Notes under the pieces: generated by a model
The model's database searches: none
What the model saw: the letters and a program-made list of their open reading frames with translations, nothing else
Told to the model about the DNA's origin: nothing
Position numbers and translations under genes: made by a program
Part shown: piece after piece, positions 54,494 through 64,000 of the stretch
Layout: each line of letters starts with the position of its first letter
How positions within the stretch are numbered: position 1 is the stretch's first letter
Assembly (NCBI GenBank): GCA_963931925.1
Contig: OZ007571.1
Location: 15,680,506 to 15,744,505, forward strand
Direction of reading: 5' to 3'
DNA length: 64,000 bases
Origin: Onchidella celtica
Lineage: Eukaryota > Mollusca > Gastropoda > Systellommatophora > Onchidiidae

Positions 54494-57436
54494 GTGAATA
54501 TAATAAACAACGTGATCACACGGGTAGGAAATATAAAGTTGAGTATCCGACCCCCAATTGGACATCCTCTTCGTGACAAACTAACCAACACCCTTTAAAT
54601 GACCAAGAGATAATTTTTACTGATATGCAGAAGAAATTAAACGATAATTCCAAGAATCATGAGGGAGTTACTGCTTTCGTTCACATATCCGCTCCGCTCC
54701 GCTATTTTTACGGCCAATGACAAAAAACACTCTTTCCCTCTGTATACTTGCCTATAGCATTCATTCCGCTTCGCTCCTCACCGTTATAGATTCAAAGAGT
54801 TTTTCACACGACATTTTTCTTGAAAATAGCTGTCCGGGTGCTGTGGACAAGAGCAGTTATGCATTGAGACAGGGATTTGAGAAAAGGAGATCTATGTTAA
54901 ATTATCTATCAAATTGTTCTGTCAATATCTTCTTAAAATGCTAGAAATCAATAAGGAGATCATTCAGACATCATGTCACGAACTGTTGGAGGAGAAGTGA
55001 AAACAAATTTTAGAAGGACAGACATCTTTTATTTCTTCTAACTTTCCTGTGGCGGTGGAAATGGCAAATTTATAAGATCGCCGACGTCTAAACGAGACAG
55101 ACAAATTGAGAAATGGAGAAGGGAAAGGAAAAAAAAAAGTCATTGAGCGGAAAAATCGAATCCGTCGGGAGCAGACAGGGTCAACTGACCGCCTGACCAG
55201 GGCTAGCCAGGTCTTCAACGGAGATTATGCATTGCCATCTTAGCATTAAAGTTACCAATTTACCAGCTGCGTGTCTATTGGTGAAACAAACTAAATATAG
55301 AAGGTAAAGTCACAGAGATCTGAGCAACTTGGCATGGCTTTCAAACTTTACTTATCGTCGAGACGTAATACTTGGTGTGCGAGAGGAGAAAACACCGCAT
55401 AATCTTCAACGTTTTTATTCAACATAGAGGTAAGTAAAATTAAAAAAGAGAACTACATCAGCAAATTATCTCATATTCTATTAATCTATTTGAAAGAACG
55501 AATCATTTCTCAAATTTGATATCTGCACACTTTATTGAGATGTGTTCTATACCTTTGAATCTTTCACTCAATGGACGAATTGTGATAAGGATTTGTTCAA
55601 TAAAAAAACGCCCTAAATATCCTGGCTGCTGTACCGAGATTCCTGTTCAAATTTTCCAATATATATTTAGGACAAGGGTCATATTTAGTATCCCTGTTAG
55701 GGCTGGATATTTCGGTAGTAAAGCACCAGAAAACTTTAGTATGCTAATATTTTAGGTAAAAGTGTACCGTCATCCCCAGTTCATTTACTTAGTCAAAATG
55801 AGTTTTTGAGATAGAACCTTGCCACTATAAACGTTTCTACGGAAACAATAACCAATAAGTAGTAACATATCCAGAACAATCTAGATAAAATGTGGGTTGT
55901 ACCGTTTATAACTTTACACACATGCAAAGTATGATAACCTACAGAGGTTTTGCCCGCTCTCTTGGTCTAAAAATAGGAAGTTATTTACGAATGATTCTCA
56001 TACGGTTGTTTAAGAAAGTGTGTCGCCTTTGTTGTCCACCCACTGAAGAGCGGCAAGCCTACATATCGAAGCGTATCTGGACTGAGTGCTGAAGCTAAAG
56101 CAAAAAGAATGAAACTGACAACAGCAAATTGAATGTCGGACAAGAATGAACTGGGTTCCATGTTCAATAGGATTTTGTCTGTGCTACCCATTTCACAATG
56201 GTCTGGAAACTATCGAGGGATTCAGACATTCTTGTACAAATTTGTTCAACCAGATAATGATGTGAAATTGCAAATGGACGGCACGTCATTGTTGTTTTTG
56301 CACGACCTACGATATTTCCAATCATTGCAGCGAGTAACACAACAACATTCTTGAACTTTAACCAAGCTGTAAATAAGTGATACGTGTTTGAACCTTTGGC
56401 ACACAAGGCTTTCTGCTAGAGCAACAATGACGTTTTTTCAAGTCCGCCTCTTTCCAAAGAATTTTACATGTAATTTTTGGAATGCATAAATACAATAAGC
56501 CACTCGGGTCTGTTTGTGCTATCGATTGGAGAATGACCCATCCAACTTTCTTTTAAACTTTTGGCACAACGAAGGCTTTGTTTTTCATCGCCCACGCTAT
56601 TTCACTCTACTATTTCAGCGACAGGAATATTAATGCTTTTCGGTTTGAAAGTCCTTCGTGAATGGAGATAATCCGATTGGAAGATGTAACTGCCAGACTA
56701 TCGAATTGGGTCGCTTAGAAGGGCTTACTTGGTTCTTTAAAATGAATGAGAAAATCGGTTAAGTTGTGGCATTGAGATCTATAAACGCTGATAAATTATA
56801 CTTGGCACTGAAAACAAAGCTTTCCTACCACTGGTTACCAGAGTGAATGTAATCTGGATTTATTCTGTAAGTGTGTCTTTTAATCCTTTGTGGGCACTTT
56901 GCCTACCATTAGCTTCCAAATCAGATGGGAGATTTCAAATCTTTAACTGATATTCAGCAGGAAGTAGGAATTCCTGGACAGCTTTTGTAGATCACACTCT
57001 CTCCTCTATTTCCCCCACCCCCCCCCCTTTTTTTTTCAGATTAAGATCTGTACGAAATTAGACAGTGATTTGCCAAATAAACATGATGGCCTGCACAACG
57101 CCGAGCAAAGACAGGTAGCTCTTTCCCCTTTACAATGATTCTACTAGATTAAAATTTACCAGATTTGTTGTGAAACTCAATATTCAGAACATTTCTTGTC
57201 TTCTCCTGACACATTATGCAGTGCGCCTCCCACGTTCAGTGCACTGAGATTAGGTAGGCGGGAAAGTCTGCACAGATACTCGCTGATAATGACATTTTTT
57301 TCTGTTTTGTTTTCGTTGTTACTCTGACGTCCATCATTGGATTTTCTATCAGGTTCAGAACAAAGCACATTATAGGCCCACACTTAAAGCTTACAGTCAT
57401 CAACGGAGGATCAAATTCTTTGAATCTATTTGACTC
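54494..57436. other. No recognised gene
   Basis: Several short frames, none with recognised motifs. C- and T-runs at 57010-57038. Confidence 0.45.
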
Positions 57437-57498
57437 CAGACCCGTGTAAAGCTGGCAATAGGCCCAGACCCGTGTAAAGCTGGCAATAGGCCCAGACC
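57437..57498. repeat. 28-bp tandem duplication
   Basis: CAGACCCGTGTAAAGCTGGC followed by AATAGGCC occurs twice back to back, and a third copy starts with CAGACCCG. The two full copies are identical, suggesting recent slippage. Confidence 0.9.
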
Positions 57499-58914
57499 CG
57501 ACGGGAAATGTAGGTCCTCATTTCAAATTGCTCATTAAGTGTTTTTATGATTAGTGCTAAACGCATTATGTACATTTATTTACCTTTACGTTATCTGTAC
57601 TAATCTTTCATGAATCTTCTTTATTGTGTTAGTTCTTCGCGACATTAGTTCTTGTTTGTTCTATCTCCATTTTCTGAAAATCTGGGAGACCTTCTAGAAT
57701 GTAGAAGAGGTATAACATACACACACTTTGGCACTTGTTTAAAATGTGTTCTGGTACTTATGAAGCTTTTTCACAGTTCCGATTTATCCTAACTCATTAC
57801 CACAATCTAAAGCCACAAATTAATGTTTAACGTCGAATTGTGCAAAAAATTGGATCGGGAACAAACGAGAACTAAGGTCGTGATTTTGTGCCAAAGGGTC
57901 CCCCTTATCTCCCTTAGACAATATCAATATATTTTCTTTAAAACCAACCCCCTTTCCCCCAGCCCAGCTTTTTGCCTTCACCAATGGGAGGAAACACCCT
58001 CGAAATCGTAGGCTAACGCCAACTAGACCCCCCCCCCCACCCCTCAGCCTGCCCCTCCTATTCTGGTCTGATCCCCACAAAATGTAAATGGCAATTGACA
58101 AGGCATAGACACCTGAGCTGCACTGTTACAGTTATCTCTAAACTATTCATTGCTAGAGAAGTCTCCGTTGTCTGCCCTCTTGACATCTCCTTTAGAATTC
58201 AGGGCACGTAGTGTAGACATCTATACTGCACAGCGACCAAGGATGCCAAATGCCACAGTGGACCAATTCTAAAAAACAACCAAAATTTGTTTTATTTCGT
58301 TTCGCCTTGCTTTCTCTGTGAATGATTAAGGGCTGAAACTGACCAATCTGGTGTAAGTGCCAGGCCGGTGGCCTGCCGCCCATAAACTTTGCTTCACACT
58401 AGCAAAATAGGCGCTCTCCACACCGTGACCCAGCGGGATGCAGCGGGCAGTACCTTTTTGTGCGATTGTGACGCAAAATTCGTGGGCGGCGAGCCATCGG
58501 TCTGGCGCCTACGCCAGCCTTAGTATGTTTCACCCCTAATGCCGGTACACTGGGACCGAGATTTAATCAAAGTTGATCAGGGGAAAAAAATAATAATGAT
58601 AACGGCGTTTTCTTTTTAACGTGAGTGGGAAATGAAAGATGGCGTAACTCTATCCTCAAAAATGCCAGGGTTTATTCGTTTTTTTCAAATCCCGTTTCAT
58701 CTGATGTCATAATTATAATAGTGTTGTCATGTTCTCCCACATGGACGCTAACCTATTGATTTGACAGCCATTAACATGAAGAAAGGAAAAAAAAAAAGTG
58801 CTTTCTAAACTCTATACTTTAGAAGGCCTTCAGCCTTACAGGGAAATCCCTGTAAATTACAAGACAGCGATATGTCAAAATTTGAAGAATATTACTAGCG
58901 AACTCTTACATTTT
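57499..58914. other. No recognised gene
   Basis: Short C-rich tracts near 57950-58040; otherwise featureless to my reading. Confidence 0.45.
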
Positions 58915-59165
58915 ATCTCTATTTGTCTCTCTGGCTGTCTGTCTGTTTGTCTGTCTGTCTCTCTCATGCTCTCTCCCCCTCTTCTCTCCCTCTCTCTCTC
59001 CCTCCCCTTTCTCTCTCTCCCCCCTCTCTCCCCTCTCTCTCTGCCTCTGTCTCTTACCCACTCTCTCTCACTCACTCTCTCCCTTACTCACTCTCCCCTC
59101 TCTCTCTCTCACCCACTCTATCCCTCTTTCACTCTCTCATCCTCTATCTCTCTCACACTCTCTCT
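58915..59165. repeat. Long (TC)n-rich polypyrimidine tract
   Basis: About 250 bp almost purely C and T on the plus strand, mostly CTCTCT with CCCT and CTGT variants. Reading frames through it are low-complexity artefacts. Confidence 0.95.
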
Positions 59166-59196
59166 CCCCTCCGCACCCCCCCCCCCAGACTTGGGG

Positions 59197-59242
59197 ACCT
59201 TTGATTTCTCGGGAGCCTCAGCATAATGCTGTTGGGCCCCTG
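59197..59242 (+). repeat. Short dispersed repeat, copy 2
   Basis: TTTCTCGGGAGCCTCAGCAT then AATGCTGTTGGGCC; counterpart of 22510-22555. Confidence 0.6.
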
Positions 59243-59763
59243 TTCTTGATTGCTGGTTCTTGAGTGGTTTTCTTCTTTTTTTCTTTCCTCGTCTACTTGT
59301 TTCGTTTCGTCTTAACCCAGCAGACACCCCTCCCCCTCCCTCCTCCCCCCAAATCCCCATGTATGCTCTTCATATGCCAGGGACCAACTCCCCCTCCCCT
59401 TCCCCAAGTGTAGGTCAGTTATGGATGGCCCCTAAACTGATTATTACCAGTGGCAGCCACAGCAAGACAAATTACATATGAGTCATGCTATGCAATTCAT
59501 TCATCTTCTACTATGATTTCTCCCCCCCCCCCTTTCCAGTCCCCTCCCCCACCCCCTCGCCCCGTCCAAAATGCTCATGGAGCACTGTGAGCACCACTGG
59601 TACTTGCAACAAGCCCCATCATTAATGTCAGTTGCTAAACTTTTTGCATGTTTGCCCAACTCGGCTTACAACACAAATATATATTATTATCAGTGGCTGT
59701 CTGTAACATCCATCATCGTGATAACACTAACACTATACTGTGTTGTTGCATGTAGTTAGATCA

Positions 59764-60499
59764 GTTGGCCTACTGACTCGGAGAATTCACAGATGTGATT
59801 TTTAAAGTTGAATTTCGATCACCAATGTGTAAATTGAGGCGCAGAACGAAGTTCCCTGACATACTTTTTTAATTTCACTCGAAGAAAATGCGTCTTTTTT
59901 TTCCCAGCTCAAAATGTCGAAACACTTTTCACTCAGTTGTGGCCCAAACTCAAAAAAGTATTTAAAAGATAGTGAACATTAAGACCTTTTCAAATATGCC
60001 CACCTGCACCTTTACCTCTTTCTATACTGTAATCTGATATTTTGTAGAATTTGGGATAGACGATTAAAACGCCTTTCGTGATTACATGGAAGGCCTTACT
60101 TCCTTTATGATAATGACTAGTTGGCCTCTGACTCGGGGAATACACAGGTATGTGATTTTTAAAATTGAGTTTCGATCACCAGTGTGTAAATTGAGGCCCA
60201 AGACGAAATTTCCTGTGATACTTTTTAATTCTACTCGAAGGAAATGCCTCTTTTTCTTCCTTTTTTTTTTTTCAGCACAAAATGTCGGAACACATTCTTT
60301 TGTTCAACTCAGTTGCGGCTCAAAATCAACCAGAGTATTAAAATTGAGCAAACTTGAAGACCGTTTAATACATGCCCACGTATAACGTATACCTTTACGT
60401 CTTTCTATGCGTAGCATGAAATATTGTAGAACCTAAGGCTCAGCGGTTAAATAGTCTTTCGTGATTAGGAAGGCCTTACTTCCTTTATAATATGACTAG
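59764..60499. repeat. Direct tandem duplication, ~360-380-bp unit
   Basis: Unit 1 (59764-60120) and unit 2 (60121-60499) share the same order of words: TTGGCC, GACTCGG, GTGATTTTTAAA, TTTCGATCACCA, TGTGTAAATTGAGG, TTTCACTCGAAG or TTCTACTCGAAG, CTCAGTTG, AAGGCCTTACTTCCTTTAT, and GACTAG at the end. Substitutions and small indels separate them, so the duplication is old. Neither unit codes. Confidence 0.9.
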
Positions 60500-60684
60500 C
60501 TGAGTACCTGTTCGATGAACAGATTTGTGTAGTTTTTTTTTGTTTGTTTGGGGGGGGGGGGGGACTTAAGACGCCTGTGAAGTAAGAAAGGCATTAATGC
60601 GGCAGAGATAGCTTATAAGAGAGATGCAGCAACAAAGGACACCACTTCAGACCGAAAGGACTAAGCACAAACGAATTGGTTATT

Positions 60685-61075
60685 TTCAAGGCAAGCCTTG
60701 GAACTAACGCCAGCGTTATTTTCAAGGCATGTTTCATTGACCAATCAGAAGCTGTTTCAGTATTTCTAAACGTGGAGCCTTAGACTGTGCATTGTCAGAC
60801 TGATATGTAACGACGTGAGGGTCTAGTCAAGTTTGTATCATCGAGGCCGTAGCCCGATGTTCGTCTGGGTAGTAGTCAGATTGACATATCAGGGAAAGCC
60901 GCCGGGGTAGCTATGTATTGTTTATTGGACTCAAGGTATGCCTTGGAACTAACGCCAGCGTTATTTTCAAGGCATGTTTCATTGACCAATCAGAAGCTGT
61001 TAAGGTATGCCTTGAAAATAACGCTAGAGTTAGTTTCAAGGTATGCCTTGTAAATAACGCCTTGCAAGAACAAAA
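60685..61075. repeat. Repeated palindromic module (AAGGCATG / AACGCCAGCGTTA)
   Basis: A ~65-bp block, CCTTGGAACTAACGCCAGCG through ATTGACCAATCAGAAGCTGTT, occurs at about 60697-60760 and again at 60941-61002. It is followed at once by a shorter third version in which CTTGAAAATAACGCTAG appears and the ACTAACGC half is inverted. Internal words are inverted repeats (TAACGCCAGCGTTA; AAGGCATGCCTT-like). It could be a MITE with tandemly copied ends. Confidence 0.7.
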
Positions 61076-61734
61076 GCCGAGATGCGTAGGGTCATCCCCA
61101 AAACTCAGCGATAGGACAGTGCAGTGGTGCGCACCGAAATTTTCAGGAAGTGATGATGTCATAAAAACCTACAGCATGTCAATGAGCCTAGTGAAAATTG
61201 GGGAAACAATAAATTTCCAATAAAAAAACTACACCGATTTGAGACTTCTATTAAAAACTGTGCACCCTTAAATCCATTCTGATGCACCATATAAAATTTG
61301 AAGTCTGAGTGTTGAGTGGTTCAGAAGCCTTTTGCAACGAAAAATCTCAAGTCCACAAATAATGTAGTATAGATAGATGATGATATTGTTCACAACAAAT
61401 TTTATAGTATTTTTTTTAAAGCCAGCAAATAACAATAAATACATTTTAGAATTAGAAAATCTTACTTTAACTGTGGCCGTGAATAAAACAGTGGTTTGAA
61501 TCCACTGGTATAGTTTTTGAGAAAATTTATTTCGAATTTTGTCTATCTCCTTTGATTTAGACAGGGGAGTAAAAGGAAAGACACGAAATAATTACTCGTA
61601 GTCGTAGTTATTCTCGTCTCCGAAGATCTTCATTTCATTGAAAGATTGGAAGGTCCCGTACACAGTCATAAAGTTCTCTCAGTATCCATTAAAGGTGGAG
61701 TTGGATCATTGTCACAAATCCCAGACAGGGAGAT
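61076..61734. other. No recognised gene
   Basis: AT-rich sequence between the palindromic repeats and the retroelement; nothing recognised. Confidence 0.4.
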
Positions 61735-62770
61735 GTAATAAGTTATGACCGGACAACAATCACGAACAAACAAGTTAACACTTAACAGAACAATCCATCA
61801 GACTCACACATTTATTAAACATAATTATACAGATAATAGCGCAATTACATACATTATATTATTGAAATCAACTGCCGTACAACGGCCGTATTCTCACACA
61901 CACTCTCCCTCGGATCCACAATCCGGTAGTTACTCCTAAAGGCACTTCGGCCTCAGCCTCTCCCCTCAGGGTCTTAATAGCCCATTAATAATTTACTGGC
62001 ACCGCAGTCTCTCAATATCACCTTCCTATTGTCATACACCTTAGCATTCCCCTAGCACCTCAGCAGGGCAATAACACATTATCATTTCAATAGACATTAT
62101 CATTTCAACAGTACATTCTCCCCTCAACATGGCAATAGGGCATTATCACATTCACGCTCATATCTACGTCCCTGTCCGTGGCCTGACTACCACGACTTTA
62201 TGTGCCTCTACTGTCCTGCACTGACAGCCTCACTTCTGGCCTATGTGTGGCCTCCGGCCCTATGCTGGCCTATCCCCTGTGCTCATCGAGGTGGCTCTGC
62301 GGCCCGTCCTCGACACCTACAAGAATAACATTACATTGGTATAATGCCCTACCATTTCTATTCACTCCACCTCTCCTTACAACCCATGAAGCGTACACCC
62401 ACTAGTTCACCTTTCACTCACCACACATCTTACGGTAACACACCTCCATCGGAGTACACACTACTCACTCGCGCTACAAATCCATGAACTCACTTTCATC
62501 TATCGCTCATGGCGCACATTGCTATATCCAATATCAAGGACTTCCACATTCCTCACATATACTTATTTACATCATGGTAATAGACGAATATAATATACTA
62601 CATCAATCATAATAATCAATCAACGTTCTACATACCAGTCATCACTGGAAAGACTCTCTCACTGGTCTTCTCGACTGCTCCCCTTATGTCCGCCCGATGG
62701 GCTCTTATTCACAGGTCCGTTCCGTAGGACCTTCTAACTTGCAGTGATAGTAATACAGCGCTTTCGCCTC
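61735..62770 (-). repeat. Candidate long terminal repeat of the Ty3/Gypsy element
   Basis: On the plus strand it would start TGTAATAAGTTATGACC and end ATTCA, giving TG...CA ends in either sense. Just outside its right edge a C-run (62777-62789) reads as a G-rich polypurine tract on the element's strand, where 3' LTRs normally begin. A minus-strand AATAAA lies inside at about 61812. The other LTR is not in the window, so the boundaries rest on these signals only. Confidence 0.35.
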
Positions 62771-63156
62771 ATTCAGACCCCCCCCCCCCACTACTCACAA
62801 CAGCACGCTTAACTTACCTGTCTACTGTGAGCCCTTCTTACTCTACACCCGCTCTGTAGCAATCCCCTTAATTGCACTCACTACACTAAAAAAAAAATGA
62901 CCTAGCAGTTCCCCTAGTATATAGAATACCGAAATCAGGGGGAAATATGGGGATCAATATGGTCTGCAATATGCATATATGTGTCACATCATGAATAGCT
63001 AACTAATCACAATACTTAATACAGAATCAAAAACCACTCAACCTATCAACCATTCTTCATATCATATTTATAATGTCAACATTTTAAAGTCGACTCATTC
63101 ACACAGATCCTGTCAATGTTCCTGTCCTCCGATGTATAAGCTCCTGAAATCTTCCC
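62771..63156 (-). other. 3' untranslated part of the Ty3/Gypsy element
   Basis: Between the pol stop codon and the candidate LTR there are only about 390 bases. No integrase motifs (zinc finger HHCC, DDE) are visible in any frame, so there is no room for integrase downstream of RNase H. Confidence 0.5.
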
Positions 63157-64000
63157 CTAGGCTCGACTAAGGTAGTCGGCGATATGATTGCTGGTTCCTG
63201 GAATTGGTTGAATAACGAAGGTATACGGCTGCAAAGCCAATGCCCATCTAGACAAGCGTGGGCTGGACGAACGATTCTTCGACAAAAATGTCAGTGGCTT
63301 GTGGTCTGTCTGGATACAAAATTCTCGTCCCATGAGATAACGTCCCAATTTCTGGACGGACCACACAATGGCAAGACACTCACGCTCTATCACAGAATAC
63401 TTTCTTTCTCTCTGCAATAACTTCCTACTGACATAACATACAGGATGGAGACATTCGTTCTTCTCCTGTAGAAGACAAGCGCCGACACCAGAGTCCGACG
63501 CATCCGTTCTGAGGATAAATTTAGATCGAAAATCGGGTAATATCAGAATGGGTGACGATGATAATGCTGTCACCAAATTATCAAATGATGTCTGACATTC
63601 AGACGTCCACTGGACCTTATCGGGTTGTCCCTTCTTAGTAAGGTCAGTAAGAGAAGATGACAAGGAGGAAAAATTTGGAATGAACTTTCTGTAATAATTT
63701 AAAATTCCCACTAAGCTTCTGACTTGTTTCTTTGTTTTAGGGATTTGCAACCCTACTAACTTGTCAATTTTTGTTTCTTCAGGTCTCTGAACACCTCTAC
63801 CCACAATATGTCCTAAGAATATTATCTCTGGACATGCCAAATCCATCTTTGCGGGTTTAGCAGTTAACCCAAAATGACGTAATCGTTGAAAAATTACTGT
63901 TAGTGTCTGAATATGATCAGACCATGTCGACGTATGACATGCTATATCGTCAAAGAATGACACGACATTAGGTATGTCCTTTAATACCAGTATGAGAATA
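63157..64000 (-). CDS. Ty3/Gypsy-type pol: reverse transcriptase C-terminus and RNase H (partial, open at window edge)
   Basis: The minus-strand frame is open to the end of the window and stops at 63157. It begins inside the reverse transcriptase palm: NVVSFFDDIA carries the catalytic DD, then LTAKPAKM, FLGHIVG, RPEETKI and TKKQVRSLVGILNYYRKFI. The connection leads to RNase H with LRTDASDSGVGACLL (D), YSVIERECLAIVW (E), TDHKPLTF (D) and GTSNHIADYLSRA, then the stop. No frameshift occurs in the 281 visible codons. In ordinary Ty3/Gypsy elements integrase would follow; here translation ends directly after RNase H. The enzyme copies element RNA into DNA in virus-like particles. The upstream gag and rest of pol lie beyond the window. 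Confidence 0.92.
   Translation of the reverse strand, partial: ILILVLKDIPNVVSFFDDIACHTSTWSDHIQTLTVIFQRLRHFGLTAKPAKMDLACPEIIFLGHIVGRGVQRPEETKIDKLVGLQIPKTKKQVRSLVGILNYYRKFIPNFSSLSSSLTDLTKKGQPDKVQWTSECQTSFDNLVTALSSSPILILPDFRSKFILRTDASDSGVGACLLQEKNECLHPVCYVSRKLLQRERKYSVIERECLAIVWSVQKLGRYLMGREFCIQTDHKPLTFLSKNRSSSPRLSRWALALQPYTFVIQPIPGTSNHIADYLSRA

Noticed and set aside
58798-59226. Long overlapping frames rich in Ser/Leu
   Set aside because: Produced by the (TC)n tract; low-complexity translation of a microsatellite.

Overview
This is an AT-rich window from an intron-bearing animal genome, most likely a marine invertebrate. The evidence is that three bilaterian genes with GT-AG introns can be assembled by eye (MED26, TCEANC2, CIMIP2C), that the repeats are of types common in marine invertebrates (RTE and L2/CR1-like LINEs, Harbinger, foldback MITEs, tRNA-derived SINEs, Ty3/Gypsy), and that microsatellites are abundant. 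The sequence does not fix the phylum; a mollusc, another lophotrochozoan or an echinoderm would all fit.

Layout. 1-8060: 3' part of MED26 (+), a Mediator subunit whose TFIIS N-terminal domain is split over two exons (1270-1344 and 6207-8060); its first exon lies outside the window. The intron carries a 5'-truncated RTE copy with target-site duplications. 8.1-15.9 kb holds no recognisable gene. 15.9-16.7 kb: a broken Harbinger transposase interrupted by a 256-bp MITE. 17603-23885: complete four-exon TCEANC2 (+), also a TFIIS N-domain protein; its first intron holds two SINE-like tRNA relics and two LINE fragments. 26580-39920: complete four-exon CIMIP2C (-), a ciliary microtubule inner protein, convergent with TCEANC2. 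Its large second intron contains an apparently intact 3.2-kb RTE retrotransposon with perfect 11-bp target-site duplications and, next to it, a ~3.5-kb decayed element carrying an OTU-protease/zinc-finger gene flanked by clusters of a 23-bp motif. 40-64 kb is gene-poor: microsatellites, tandem repeats, foldback elements, two LINE tails, and at the right edge a Ty3/Gypsy-type element (-) whose pol ends with RNase H.

Together: two neighbouring same-strand genes act in RNA polymerase II elongation/Mediator biology and share a TFIIS N-domain, while the third is a motile-cilium structural gene. The least explained structure is the OTU/zinc-finger element with its 23-bp motif clusters (about 34.6-38.2 kb). 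Intergenic calls are weak because no alignment or transcript evidence was available.
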